NCBI GenBank assembly: GCA_947501215.1
Contig: CANMUS010000006.1
Location: 1-64,000, forward strand
Direction: 5' to 3'
Source of the DNA: an uncultured Erythrobacter sp.
Lineage (GTDB): Bacteria > Pseudomonadota > Alphaproteobacteria > Sphingomonadales > Sphingomonadaceae
Length of the DNA stretch: 64,000 nt
The position numbers were made by a program, and so were the translations under genes. Shown in pieces: positions 31,408-41,947 of the stretch (within the stretch, counting starts at the first letter, position 1; the number at the start of each line of letters is the position of its first letter). Below the pieces are notes generated by a model, which had not been told where the DNA came from, did no database searches, and worked only from the letters and a program-made list of their open reading frames with translations.

Positions 31408-31706
31408 CCGCAGGTGATCTCGATGATCTTGCGGCTTTCGTCATAGCGCACGTTTACGCGATCGGTCCGGTAGTCCATCGTCCACGCAGAGTTCGGCGGG
31501 CCCCAGCGCAGCGTTTGCGCGCCACTCTCTCGCAGTATGGTGGCACCCATTTCGGTGCTCGCCTCGTGCCCGATATGATACTGGACCGGCTGGGCATCGC
31601 ATTCGCCGCCGGCTTCGTTTGCCGGGACTGAGCCCGGTGCTTCTCCGTATGTTCCTGCGCACGCAGCGAGAGGCAGTGCCACAACACCTAGAAACAGACT
31701 ACGCAT
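31404..31706 (-). CDS. I78-family peptidase inhibitor-like lipoprotein
   Basis: A 100-aa protein with a lipobox (LPLAACAG), so probably a lipid-anchored periplasmic protein. GATILRESGAQTLRWGPPNS and the following TMDYRTDRVNVRYDE, ending in EITCG, match the I78 inhibitor family. It would inhibit serine proteases in the envelope. The start at MRSLFLG fits the signal sequence; the overlap with ridA suggests one transcript. Confidence 0.8.
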   Translation of the reverse strand: MRSLFLGVVALPLAACAGTYGEAPGSVPANEAGGECDAQPVQYHIGHEASTEMGATILRESGAQTLRWGPPNSAWTMDYRTDRVNVRYDESRKIIEITCG

Positions 31707-31716
31707 TTCGTCCTCC

Positions 31717-32184
31717 TCAGTTATCGCAGCGCTTGCGCGGCAAATCGCGGCCGGCACTCGAGTCGGCCGGGTCCAGGACAAGCAGCCGCGCTCCGCCGTC
31801 TTCAAGTACCAGCTCGCGGCGCTCTTCCCACGTTTCACCTTCGCCTTCCATGGCGAGCGTGACGATCACGCTCCCGGTCCCGCTGTCCTCGATACCGGTC
31901 AACTGACCCGCGGATTCATAGAAGGTGATCGAGTCCTCGCCAACCTCGAGCCGCAGGTCGGACGCCGGGGCGCAGCTTCCTTCGACATAATCCCACACCC
32001 CGCGAAAGCGTGGCGGGATTGTGCCGATAAGCTCAGGCAAAGGCGGTCCGCCGTCGCCGATGCTGCTATCGGGCTCGACCGGGATGGCGGTCTGCTGCGG
32101 GGCGGGATCGTCCGGCGTGGTCTGGCCGGGCGAACAGGCGAGCACCGCGAACACGGCAAGCGATGCGAGGGCTAAGCGGGTCAT
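31717..32184 (-). CDS. Hypothetical lipoprotein
   Basis: A 155-aa protein with a short signal sequence and lipobox (AVFAVLACSPG), then a Pro/Asp-rich linker and a globular part beginning IPPRFRGVWDYVEGSCAP. It has two later cysteines (SC at about 71 and KRC at the end) that could pair. I do not recognise a family with certainty. It lies 10 bp upstream of the I78 lipoprotein and 3 bp downstream of mmsA. Confidence 0.65.
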   Translation of the reverse strand: MTRLALASLAVFAVLACSPGQTTPDDPAPQQTAIPVEPDSSIGDGGPPLPELIGTIPPRFRGVWDYVEGSCAPASDLRLEVGEDSITFYESAGQLTGIEDSGTGSVIVTLAMEGEGETWEERRELVLEDGGARLLVLDPADSSAGRDLPRKRCDN

Positions 32185-32187
32185 GTA

Positions 32188-33681
32188 TCAGCCCATGGTC
32201 GGGATAACGAAGGCGTTGGTGCCGTCGCCGCCGCCGTCGGGCCAGCGCTGGGTGACCTTCTTGGCCTTGGTCCAGAACTTCAGGCCTTCCATGCCGTACT
32301 GGTCGATGTCCCCGAAACCGGAGCGCTTCCAGCCGCCGAAGCTGTGGTAGCTGACCGGCACGGGGATCGGCACGTTGATGCCGACCATGCCCACATTCAC
32401 GCGGTTCGCGAATTCGCGCGCCGCGTGGCCGTTGCGGGTGAAGATGGCGACGCCGTTGCCGTACTGGTGCTCGCTCGGCAGCTTGACCGCTTCCTCGAAA
32501 TCCTTCGCGCGCACGATCTGGAGGACGGGGCCGAAGATCTCTTCCTTGTAGCTTTCCATGTCGGGCGTGACGCGATCAAGCAACGTCGGGCCGACGAAAA
32601 AGCCGTCCTCATGGCCCTGAAGGCTGAAGCCACGTCCGTCGATGACGACTTCCGCGCCTTCCTTCTCGGCCGTGTCGATCCAGCCTTCGACGCGCGCCTT
32701 GTGCTCGGGCGTGACGACGGGGCCGTAATGCGCGTCGGGATCGTTCGAGACGCCGACACGCAGACCGTTGATCGCGGGGATCAGTTTCTCGCGCAGCTTG
32801 TCGGCCGTGTCTTCGCCCACGGGGACGACGACGGGCAGCGCCATGCAGCGCTCGCCCGCCGAACCGAAGGCGGCACCGGCAAGGTCGTTCACCACTTGGT
32901 CGAGATCGGCGTCGGGCATGACGATGCCGTGGTTCTTCGCGCCGCCGAAAGCCTGAACGCGCTTCGCATTCGCCGTGCCGCGCGAGTAGATATACTGCGC
33001 GATGTCGGAGGAGCCGACGAAGCTGATCGCCGGAATGTCGGGATGGTCGAGGATCGCATCGACCATTTCCTTGTCGCCATGGACGACCTGCAGCAGCCCC
33101 TCGGGCGCGCCCGCCTCGAGGAAGAGTTCGGCGAGCCGCACCGGAACGCTCGGATCGCGTTCCGACGGCTTGAGGATGAAGGCATTGCCCGCCGCGATCG
33201 CCATGCCGAACATCCACATCGGGATCATGGCGGGGAAGTTGAACGGGGTGATGCCTGCACCGATGCCGAGCGGCTGGCGCATCGAATAGACATCGATGCC
33301 GGGGCCTGCCCCTTGCGTGTATTCGCCCTTCAGCGCCTGCGGAATGCCGCAGGCGAATTCGATCACTTCGAGCCCGCGCTGCACGTCGCCATGCGCATCC
33401 TCGACGACCTTGCCATGTTCGCTGGAGAGCAGCTCGGCCAGCTCCTGCTTGTTCGCTTCGACCAGTTGCTTGAACTCGAACATGACGCGCGCACGTCGCT
33501 GCGGATTGGTCGCCGCCCATTCGGGCTGGACCTTTTTCGCGGCAACGACGGCCTTCTGCAGCAGCGCGACATCGCCCAGCGCGACTTCGGCCTGGATCTC
33601 GCCCGTCGACGGGTTCCAGATCTTGTGCTTGCGAGTGGCGGCGGGGCTATCCCCGGCGATGAAATGGTCGACTTGGCGCAT
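32188..33681 (-). CDS. mmsA: CoA-acylating methylmalonate-semialdehyde dehydrogenase
   Basis: A 497-aa aldehyde dehydrogenase that converts methylmalonate semialdehyde to propionyl-CoA, the last step of valine degradation. Seen: GITPFNFPAMIPMWMFGMAI, AISFVGSSDIAQYIYSRG, FGGAKNHGIVMPDAD and AGERCMALPVVV with the catalytic Cys. The ending PVPVSYHSFGGWKRSGFGDI is diagnostic. The start is the ATG after AGAGGAA. It heads the minus-strand valine cluster and feeds propionyl-CoA to a carboxylase such as that at 61.9-64 kb. Confidence 0.95.
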   Translation of the reverse strand: MRQVDHFIAGDSPAATRKHKIWNPSTGEIQAEVALGDVALLQKAVVAAKKVQPEWAATNPQRRARVMFEFKQLVEANKQELAELLSSEHGKVVEDAHGDVQRGLEVIEFACGIPQALKGEYTQGAGPGIDVYSMRQPLGIGAGITPFNFPAMIPMWMFGMAIAAGNAFILKPSERDPSVPVRLAELFLEAGAPEGLLQVVHGDKEMVDAILDHPDIPAISFVGSSDIAQYIYSRGTANAKRVQAFGGAKNHGIVMPDADLDQVVNDLAGAAFGSAGERCMALPVVVPVGEDTADKLREKLIPAINGLRVGVSNDPDAHYGPVVTPEHKARVEGWIDTAEKEGAEVVIDGRGFSLQGHEDGFFVGPTLLDRVTPDMESYKEEIFGPVLQIVRAKDFEEAVKLPSEHQYGNGVAIFTRNGHAAREFANRVNVGMVGINVPIPVPVSYHSFGGWKRSGFGDIDQYGMEGLKFWTKAKKVTQRWPDGGGDGTNAFVIPTMG

Positions 33682-33770
33682 AAAAGATTCCTCTCTTTTC
33701 GTGCCAACGGCTCTGGCAAGCCAAGGTTGCGAAATCAACCGGTATCAAATGAAACCGGCATCGCTTGCGG

Positions 33771-34985
33771 CTAACCGACTGCCGCCATCATCTGCGCGCA
33801 AAGGATCGCGCCATAGGTGCCGAGAGCATAGCCGAGCACGGCGAGCAGCACGCCGACCGGGGCAAGCGCCGGATGAAAGGCGGCCGCCACCACCGGCGCG
33901 CTCGCCGCCCCGCCGACATTGGCCTTGCTGCCGACCGCGACGAAGAAAAACGGCGCCTTGATGATCTTGGCGACCACCAGCAGCAATACGATGTGAAACA
34001 GCATCCAGATCGCGCCGATGGCCATGAAGGCGGGGGCGTCCATGATCTTGGTCACGTCCATCCGCGTGCCGATGATCGCCACCAGCAGGAAGATGAAGAG
34101 GACACCGAACTTGCTCGCGCCGATGCCCTCCAGTTCGCGGGCGCGGGTGAAGCTGGCGGCGAGGCCGGCGGTGGTGGAGATGACGACCACCCAGAAGAAC
34201 TCGCTCGCCAGCGTCGCGTCCTCGCCCTGGACGCTGGCAAACCGGCCTCCGATCCATCCGCCGAGCAGGTGCGACGCGCCGACGACGGCCATGGTTGCGC
34301 CGAACAGCAGCACGTAGTCATTGGCCTTGGCCACGCGCTCGATGCGTTCGGAATAATCCGCCATGCTGTCGCGCAGCCGGGCGATGGAGGAACTGTCCGC
34401 GCCCAGCCAGCGGTCGACTCGCTCGGTCGCTCCGGCGCCGTAGAGCAGGAAGATCATCCAGATTTCCGCGACGATGATGTCGACCGCCAGCAGCGCCGCA
34501 AAGCCCTCCAGCGGATAGCCATAGACTTCGAGCATGGCGGTCTGGTTCGCGCCGCCGCCGATCCAGCTGCCCGCCAGCGTCGCCAGCCCGCGCCAGGCCG
34601 CAGTGTCGCCCGATCCGATCACCGAAGGCTCGAACTGCGCGACGATCCATAGCGCCAGCGGCCCGCCCAGGATGATCCCGACCGTAGCAGTCAGGAACAT
34701 GATGATCGCCTTGTTGCCGAGGCCGAGGATGCCCTTGATGTCGATGCTCAGCGTCATCAGGAACAAGGCGGCGGGCAGGAAGTAGTCCTTTGCGACCGGC
34801 CAGAGCTGGCTTTCGCTCGTGTCGATCAGCCCGGTGGTCACGAACAGCGACGGGACGAGGTAGCAGACGAGAATGATCGGCACGAAGACGTAAAACCGCT
34901 GCCAGCCCGGCCGGTCGCGCGTCGCGAAAACGAAGGCGAGCAAGGCGCCCAGCAGGCCGAGGATGATGCGATCGTCGCTGATCAT
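33771..34985 (-). CDS. DUF819 family membrane protein
   Basis: A 404-aa protein with about 11 hydrophobic segments and the two glycine/asparagine blocks typical of DUF819: GSWIGGGANQTAMLEVYGYP near residue 140 and ANVGGAASAPVVAAAFHP near residue 360. These inverted-repeat-like blocks recall ion/solute carriers. The substrate is not known. It sits at the left side of the island junction, divergent from the tRNA-Gly promoter. Confidence 0.82.
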   Translation of the reverse strand: MISDDRIILGLLGALLAFVFATRDRPGWQRFYVFVPIILVCYLVPSLFVTTGLIDTSESQLWPVAKDYFLPAALFLMTLSIDIKGILGLGNKAIIMFLTATVGIILGGPLALWIVAQFEPSVIGSGDTAAWRGLATLAGSWIGGGANQTAMLEVYGYPLEGFAALLAVDIIVAEIWMIFLLYGAGATERVDRWLGADSSSIARLRDSMADYSERIERVAKANDYVLLFGATMAVVGASHLLGGWIGGRFASVQGEDATLASEFFWVVVISTTAGLAASFTRARELEGIGASKFGVLFIFLLVAIIGTRMDVTKIMDAPAFMAIGAIWMLFHIVLLLVVAKIIKAPFFFVAVGSKANVGGAASAPVVAAAFHPALAPVGVLLAVLGYALGTYGAILCAQMMAAVG

Positions 34986-35101
34986 GATGCGTTTTGTGTC
35001 CCGTCTGTTATCTTGCGCGCCTGCCTAGCGTCTTCCGCCTGCGGACGCCAAGCCGTCAGTCCGCAAGCTCCACACCGATATGATGAACGCGTTTTCTCGC
35101 G

Positions 35102-35130
35102 TTGACCTTGGACTCGCGCTGCGGCAAATG
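35102..35130 (+). promoter_or_regulatory. Probable original promoter of tRNA-Gly
   Basis: TTGACC (35102-35107) and CAAATG (35125-35130) with 17-bp spacing, 15 bp before the first base of the truncated tRNA-Gly. Island integration has separated this promoter from the intact tRNA copy at 55166. Confidence 0.5.
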
Positions 35131-35144
35131 CCGCCGTCCGGCGC

Positions 35145-35184
35145 GCGGGTGTAGCTCAATGGTAGAGCAGCAGCTTCCCAAGCT
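35145..35184 (+). pseudogene. 5' half of tRNA-Gly(CCC), attL of the island
   Basis: The first 40 nt of tRNA-Gly, from base 1 through the anticodon stem-loop (GCAGCTTCCCAAGCT), identical to 55166-55205. The match stops abruptly at 35185. The 3' half is missing here, so this copy is not a functional tRNA. It is the left boundary of the inserted element. Confidence 0.92.
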
Positions 35185-35214
35185 ATTGACTTTGTTGGGA
35201 CCACGTGGGTTTGG

Positions 35215-35274
35215 CTGTAAAACCCCGTCAGACTGACACTCCTGAAATCAATAACTTAATTGATTGCTGTAAAA
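35215..35274. promoter_or_regulatory. CTGTAAAA repeats inside attL (possible integrase arm sites)
   Basis: CTGTAAAA at 35215-35222 and 35267-35274, in the same orientation, 30 and 82 bp inside the left boundary. Two more copies lie just inside the right boundary. Paired short repeats near both ends are what arm-type binding sites of a tyrosine integrase look like. Confidence 0.55.
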
Positions 35275-35309
35275 TTCTCCGGACTGGATTGGCGAAAGAC
35301 GGGGGTCAA

Positions 35310-35339
35310 CCAAACGATTGTCTGATTCAGACCGTTTGG
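35310..35339. repeat. Strong interrupted hairpin near left island end
   Basis: CCAAACG-att-GTCTG-att-CAGAC-CGTTTGG: a 12-bp stem with a three-base bulge on one side and a three-base loop. It lies between the arm-like repeats and the IS1182-type element. Confidence 0.7.
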
Positions 35340-35351
35340 ATCGGCTGACAG

Positions 35352-36932
35352 GTCTGCTTTGCGCCCTTATTCTGTTGAAAAACTCCCCCTTGCGGCGGGG
35401 CTAAACTATTGATTGTGCTCTGCACGCCTTCGGCTCCAGTGTTTCTGCAACCACGCGGAGACGGACTGATGATGGGCGAGCGGACGGTGATGCAGGAGGC
35501 GCTGTTTTACAGCTTCCGCATTGAGGATCATGTGCCGCAGGATCACTTGCTGCGCTCGGTTGACCGGTTCGTCGATCTGACGGAGATCCGAGAGCAGCTG
35601 AAGCCGTTCTACAGCTCGACTGGGCGACCTTCGGTTGATCCTGAACTGATGATCCGGAGGCTCCTCATTGGCTATTGCATGGGCATACGCTCGGAGCGCC
35701 GCTTGTGCGAGGAGGTGCACCTCAACCTTGCCTATCGCTGGTTCTGCCGGCTCGATCTCGAGGGGTCGGTGCCCGATCACTCCGCCTTCTCCAAGAACCG
35801 GCACGGCCGGTTCCGTGACAGCGACCTGCTGCGCAAGCTGTTCGAGATGACCGTCGAGCGCTGCATGGCCGAGGGACTGGTGGGAGCAGAAGGCTTCGCT
35901 GTCGACGCGAGCCTGATCCGCGCCGATGTTCACCGCCAGCGTTCGGTTCCGGGGGAAGAAGGTCTCCCGCCCGAAGCTGCCGGTCGTGCAGTCGCTGAGT
36001 ATCTCGAGGTGCTTGATGATGCAGCCTTTGGCGGAGCCACGCCTGTCGAGCCGAAGCGGATCAACCTCACCGATCCAGCTGCGCGCTGGACTGCGGCGAC
36101 GCGCGAGGCGGCCTTCTACTCCTACTCCACCAACTATCTGATCGACCTTGATCACGCGGTGATCGTCGATGTGGAGGCGACGACATCGGTGCGGCAGGCT
36201 GAGGTGCTTGCGCAGCGAAGGATGATCGAGCGAACGCAGGAACGCTTCGGCTTGTGGCCCGAGAAGCTCGTGGCCGACACTGCTTATGGCTCGGCGCCGA
36301 ACCTTGCATGGCTGGTCGAGGACAAGGGTATCGAGCCCCATATCCCCGTGTTCGACAACTCTGCACGCAGCGACGGCACCCTCGCGCGGTCCGACTTTAC
36401 CTATGACGCCGAGGACGACAGTTACCTCTGCCCTGGCGGAAAGCAGCTGAGACCATCCAACCGCAACTTCAAGACACGGCGCCCGCTGGCCAATGCCGAT
36501 GGCTTCATCCGCTACCGTGCGAGCCAGAAGGACTGTCAGGCATGCAATCTCAAGCAGCGCTGCGCACCCCGCACGGCGACCCGCAAGATCGTGCGCTCGG
36601 TCCACGAAGGCGCACGCGATCTGGCACGCGATATCTCCAAAAGTGACGCCTATCTCGTCTCACGTCGCCAGCGAAAGAAGGTCGAGATGCTCTTTGCGCA
36701 CCTCAAGAGGATCCTGAAGCTGGACCGCTTGCGTCTGCGTGGTCCCAACGGAGCAAAAGACGAGTTCCACCTCGCCGCCGCAGCCCAGAACCTACGGAAA
36801 CTGGCCAAGATGCGGCCCATGCCGGGCCTCGCCACCGCCTGAGAGAGGCAGCGACCTCACTCGCTCTCGATCCAGAACCTTCCCGCGCAGCTATCGGCGA
36901 CTTTTTCAACGGAATACGCCCTCATTGCGGAC
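35352..36932 (+). mobile_element. IS1182-family insertion sequence
   Basis: About 1.58 kb around a complete transposase gene. Imperfect inverted ends: left CCTTATTCTGTTGAAAAACTC (35365 on) against the complement of the right end around 36895-36928, sharing TATTC-GTTGAAAAA. The outer limits and any target duplication are uncertain by a few bases. Confidence 0.75.
35469..36842 (+). CDS. IS1182-family transposase
   Basis: A 457-aa DDE transposase: N-terminal DUF772-type part (HVPQDHLLRSVDRFVDL, RPSVDPELMIRRLLIGYCMG), first Asp in GFAVDASLIRAD, second in VADTAYGSAPN, and the C-terminal Glu in RRQRKKVEMLFAHLKR. A Cys-rich QKDCQACNLKQRCAP segment is also typical of the family. The start follows GGAGAC by 6 nt. 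It looks intact and could be active. Confidence 0.92.
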   Translation: MMGERTVMQEALFYSFRIEDHVPQDHLLRSVDRFVDLTEIREQLKPFYSSTGRPSVDPELMIRRLLIGYCMGIRSERRLCEEVHLNLAYRWFCRLDLEGSVPDHSAFSKNRHGRFRDSDLLRKLFEMTVERCMAEGLVGAEGFAVDASLIRADVHRQRSVPGEEGLPPEAAGRAVAEYLEVLDDAAFGGATPVEPKRINLTDPAARWTAATREAAFYSYSTNYLIDLDHAVIVDVEATTSVRQAEVLAQRRMIERTQERFGLWPEKLVADTAYGSAPNLAWLVEDKGIEPHIPVFDNSARSDGTLARSDFTYDAEDDSYLCPGGKQLRPSNRNFKTRRPLANADGFIRYRASQKDCQACNLKQRCAPRTATRKIVRSVHEGARDLARDISKSDAYLVSRRQRKKVEMLFAHLKRILKLDRLRLRGPNGAKDEFHLAAAAQNLRKLAKMRPMPGLATA

Positions 36933-37096
36933 GTTTGGGCCCTCTTAGAGGATGCCTGAAAGCGGACTACCAGCTTTGCCTTGGTTATGGGCTTCGCCAA
37001 TTTCCATGATGGATTGAATCTAGTCGATACTACTGTCGATCCAATAATGAGGAGGCATTGCGTTGATCCTGACCTAACCGGCGCTATTTATCCGGG

Positions 37097-38230
37097 ATGA
37101 GACAAAAGTCGACGAAGCCAACGTCAAATTGGCGTCCTTGGATAGTGATCTTGACCATAATGAACGGCCTCCTTTTAGCTGCAACAGTATCGTTACTCTT
37201 CAACCAGTCGGCTCCGATGGCCGAGCCACGGATGGTCACTCCGCGTGGAGACCTAGCTGCAGATGAACGCGCCAATATCGACCTTTTCCGCAATGCCCGA
37301 GAGTCCGTCGTCTTCATATCGACACGGCAGAGAGTTGCCGATTTCTGGACACGTAATGTCTATAGCGTCCCGCGCGGGTCGGGTTCGGGCCTCGTATGGG
37401 ATGAGGCGGGTCATATCCTCACCAATTATCATGTCATCGAGGGTGCATCAGAAGCGCAAATACAGCTTGCTGACGGTCGCCAGTTTTCCGCCACACTGGT
37501 GGGTACTAGCCCACAGCACGACCTTGCTGTTTTAAAGATCGGAGGTGCAGGTTTCACAGCGCCCGCTCGGGTCCCCATAGGCACGAGCAATGATCTGCAA
37601 GTCGGGCAGAATGTCTTCGCGATTGGAAACCCGTTCGGCCTAGACTGGACCCTGACTAAAGGAATCGTCTCGGCACTGGATCGCTCGCTGCCTAATGAGA
37701 ACGGCCCCGACATTCGCAACCTTATCCAGACCGATGCGGCCATCAACCCAGGCAATTCGGGCGGTCCGCTGCTCGATTCAGCGGGCAGACTGATCGGGAT
37801 CAATACCGCAATCTACAGTCCTTCTGGGGCATCGGCAGGCATCGGTTTTGCTGTACCGGTCGACACGGTCATGCGTGTCGTACCGCAGCTCATTTCGGAG
37901 GGACGCTATACGCGGCCCAGCATTGGCATCGAGAGTGATGATGGTATCAACGACCGGCTCAAGCGTGCTTCGGGGATCGAGGGGGTTTTCGTCCTGCGGG
38001 TTGACCCCGGCTCGGCAGCGGAGCGCGCCGGTTTGGTCGCAGCGCAGCGTACAAGCCGCGGCGTGGCTCCTGGTGACATCGTTACAGCGCTGAATGGAAA
38101 ACCCGTTTCCAGAGTGGGCGACCTGCTCGGCCGACTTGACGACTTTCGCGTCGGACAAAGCGTAGAACTCACGCTGATGCGCGGCGGCGAAGAGCGAACG
38201 CTTAGGCTCAAACTCGAACCGGGAAGCTAA
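37097..38230 (+). CDS. DegP/HtrA-like membrane-anchored serine protease with PDZ domain
   Basis: A 377-aa protein: N-terminal anchor (about 13-36), trypsin-like domain with His in LTNYHVIEG, Asp in HDLAVLKI and Ser in NPGNSGGPLLDSAG, then one PDZ domain (about 265-375, GVFVLRVDPGSAAERAGL). HtrA proteases degrade misfolded envelope proteins. One PDZ and an uncleaved anchor suggest a DegS-like or DegP-like variant. It converges with hsp20 and belongs with the proteostasis cargo of the island. Confidence 0.92.
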   Translation: MRQKSTKPTSNWRPWIVILTIMNGLLLAATVSLLFNQSAPMAEPRMVTPRGDLAADERANIDLFRNARESVVFISTRQRVADFWTRNVYSVPRGSGSGLVWDEAGHILTNYHVIEGASEAQIQLADGRQFSATLVGTSPQHDLAVLKIGGAGFTAPARVPIGTSNDLQVGQNVFAIGNPFGLDWTLTKGIVSALDRSLPNENGPDIRNLIQTDAAINPGNSGGPLLDSAGRLIGINTAIYSPSGASAGIGFAVPVDTVMRVVPQLISEGRYTRPSIGIESDDGINDRLKRASGIEGVFVLRVDPGSAAERAGLVAAQRTSRGVAPGDIVTALNGKPVSRVGDLLGRLDDFRVGQSVELTLMRGGEERTLRLKLEPGS

Positions 38231-38290
38231 TGCATGAAGACTGGCCGGTCCCACCGGTGAGACCAGCCGTCTCGGCCGCCATCAAACCGC

Positions 38291-38341
38291 CTTGATGGGG
38301 ATCGTCCTTCGCCTCTTACCCACTTGGCAAACCCCATCAAG
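38291..38341. terminator. Inverted repeat between htrA-like gene and hsp20
   Basis: CTTGATGGGG (38291-38300) and CCCCATCAAG (38332-38341) are exact complements with a 31-base loop, placed between two convergent genes. A bidirectional terminator is possible, although no T-run is evident. Confidence 0.4.
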
Positions 38342-38395
38342 CGGGGCAGGCGCGATTGCACCCACCCCGCCGAGAATGTGCCCGGTTATTGAGGC

Positions 38396-38872
38396 TCAGG
38401 CCGCCTTGTCCTCAGTCAGCTGCGGCGTGTCGTCGTTGACATGCTTGCTGCTTCCGATGGCGATCTTGCGCGGCTTGAGCGATTCAGGGACGATCCGCTG
38501 GAGCGAGATCGTCAGCATGCCGTGCTCATAGTCCGCATCGCGCACTTCGACATAGTCGGCCAGCTGGAATCGACGCTCGAATGCGCGGGCAGCGATACCG
38601 CGATGCACGAAATCCACACCGTCGTCGTCTTTCTCATCTTTCTGACCGGAGATGACGAGCTGGTTCTGCTGTGCAGTGATATCTATTTCGTCCGGACGGA
38701 AGCCGGCCACCGCCAGAGTGATCCGGTAACTGTCCTCGCCGGTGCGGACGATGTCGAAGGGTGGGTAGCCATCCTGCGTCTCCGCGCGGAAGCTGTTCTC
38801 GAGCGCATCGAAAAGCCGATCGAAGCCGACCGTCGAGCGGCGATAGGGGGTCAAATCAAATGCAGTTCTCAT
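38396..38872 (-). CDS. Hsp20/alpha-crystallin small heat-shock protein
   Basis: A 158-aa IbpA-type holdase: MRTAFDLTPYRRSTVGFDRL at the N-terminus, alpha-crystallin domain (about 33-125) with YRITLAVAGFRPDEI, and ERRFQLADYVEV plus MLTISLQR. It binds unfolding proteins for later refolding by chaperones. AAGGAGG lies 8 nt before the ATG. A sigma32-like promoter is found about 105 bp upstream. Class A alphaproteobacterial Hsp20 proteins have this length. Confidence 0.94.
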   Translation of the reverse strand: MRTAFDLTPYRRSTVGFDRLFDALENSFRAETQDGYPPFDIVRTGEDSYRITLAVAGFRPDEIDITAQQNQLVISGQKDEKDDDGVDFVHRGIAARAFERRFQLADYVEVRDADYEHGMLTISLQRIVPESLKPRKIAIGSSKHVNDDTPQLTEDKAA

Positions 38873-38975
38873 TTCCAAATCCTCCTTGTTGAGCAATCTG
38901 GGCATGAGAGGCGCCGGGAACCAAGAGCCGACGCCCTCTGTCCAACCGGATCCGTTATGGCATCCGGTACTGAAA

Positions 38976-39004
38976 AAATTGGGAATCGCGCAATTGGTTT
39001 CAAG
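38976..39004 (-). promoter_or_regulatory. Sigma32-like heat-shock promoter of hsp20
   Basis: On the minus strand: CTTGAAA (39004-38998), 14-bp spacer, CCCAATTT (38983-38976). This is close to the sigma32 consensus CTTGAAA / CCCCATnT with allowed spacing. It would leave a leader of roughly 95 nt. Confidence 0.65.
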
Positions 39005-39121
39005 GCCCGATAAAAATTTTTTCTGAGTTTGTTGTCAGTGCTTTGCAAGAGAAAACCAGGCACACCGATAGAGGTGCGCCTGGCCTTCTTCCAGGAGAGA
39101 ATATGATTGGATGCAGTCCGT

Positions 39122-39313
39122 CTACGCGGTCAGCCGATCGCTGCTCGCGTGATCGGAAGTCCAGCTTTGCATCTGGTCCTTGAGCGCCAGTTTGAGCTTC
39201 TTCAGGCGGGCAATCAGAATTTCGTCAGGCCGGGGTCGCCTGCTTTCCAGCCGGATTTCGTCCTCCAGCCGCGCATGTTCGCGTGCAAGATAGTCCAGAA
39301 ACCTGTCGGTCAT
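39122..39313 (-). CDS. YdcH (DUF465) family small protein
   Basis: A 63-aa, mostly helical, charged protein. LAREHARLEDEIRLESRRP and the following IARLKKLKLALKDQM match the YdcH/DUF465 coiled-coil pattern. GGAGGAG lies 6 nt upstream of the ATG. It lies between groEL and hsp20 on the same strand. The function of the family is not established. Confidence 0.8.
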   Translation of the reverse strand: MTDRFLDYLAREHARLEDEIRLESRRPRPDEILIARLKKLKLALKDQMQSWTSDHASSDRLTA

Positions 39314-39426
39314 TATCTCCTCCTCTCTCATTCGACCGATTTTCCGATGTCGCCGTGTTGGGAGCCTGCCGGGTTTCGAACAGCGTGTGCAGGCATCCAA
39401 GGGGCACTGCCGTGCACGGGCGGATG

Positions 39427-39455
39427 GGAGAGCGCAGCTTGATGCCGCGCTCTCC
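39427..39455. terminator. Hairpin downstream of groEL
   Basis: GGAGAGCGC (39427-39435) and GCGCTCTCC (39447-39455), a 9-bp perfect stem with an 11-base loop, starting 9 bp after the groEL stop codon. There is no clear T-run, so it may terminate weakly or protect the mRNA 3' end. Confidence 0.5.
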
Positions 39456-39463
39456 ACACCGGA

Positions 39464-41450
<1,987 letters not shown>

Positions 41451-41521
41451 GCATAACCTCCATTACAAAGCGAAATGACTTACAGCGCCTCCCCCGGATG
41501 ATCGGCAGGAGGCATTTCGCG

Positions 41522-41549
41522 ATCTAGTTTTGGCGAAAACGGCTTCAAG
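41522..41549 (-). promoter_or_regulatory. Sigma32-like promoter of groESL
   Basis: On the minus strand: CTTGAAG (41549-41543), 15-bp spacer, CTAGAT (41527-41522). CTTGAA with a CTATAT-like -10 is the heat-shock pattern of alphaproteobacteria. It leaves a leader of about 65 nt before groES. Confidence 0.5.
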
Positions 41550-41713
41550 AGGTCCAAATCAAATTTTTTGGCACTCACCGATTGCGACTGCCAATGGGCG
41601 CTTTCCGGAGGCCTTATCAGGGTCTTGACGGTCTGAAATCGACTCACAAAATACGCCGAGCGGAGCAATCCGCTGTTAGTGACCAGCGGCAAGGCAGAAA
41701 GGAGGATGTTCCC

Positions 41714-41947
41714 ATGTCGCAACCATTCGCACGATATTTGCATCCCTTCGATGTAGCGCATCATCCCTCGCTTGAGCCCGAAGTGAAGCGAGCCATCCTG
41801 GCTTCCTGGGCGTCCGATCGGCATACCGTCGAAAACCCGCCGGCGATGCGCCAGCCCCCCGAACTCAAAGGTCCGGTTTGCGTTGACGACGTATTCGCGG
41901 CGCTGCGCTCGCTCGACGGCCCGGACAGCCAGCCCACGCTGCAATGA
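41714..41947 (+). CDS. Hypothetical 77-aa protein coupled to usg
   Basis: A small soluble protein, SQPFARYLHPFDVAHHPSL then EVKRAILASWASDRHTVENP and PVCVDDVFAALRSLD. AAAGGAGG lies 6-7 nt before ATG 41714, which fixes the start. The sequence resembles short helical proteins seen beside stress genes in sphingomonads, but I cannot name a family. Its stop overlaps the usg start (ATGA). Confidence 0.65.
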   Translation: MSQPFARYLHPFDVAHHPSLEPEVKRAILASWASDRHTVENPPAMRQPPELKGPVCVDDVFAALRSLDGPDSQPTLQ

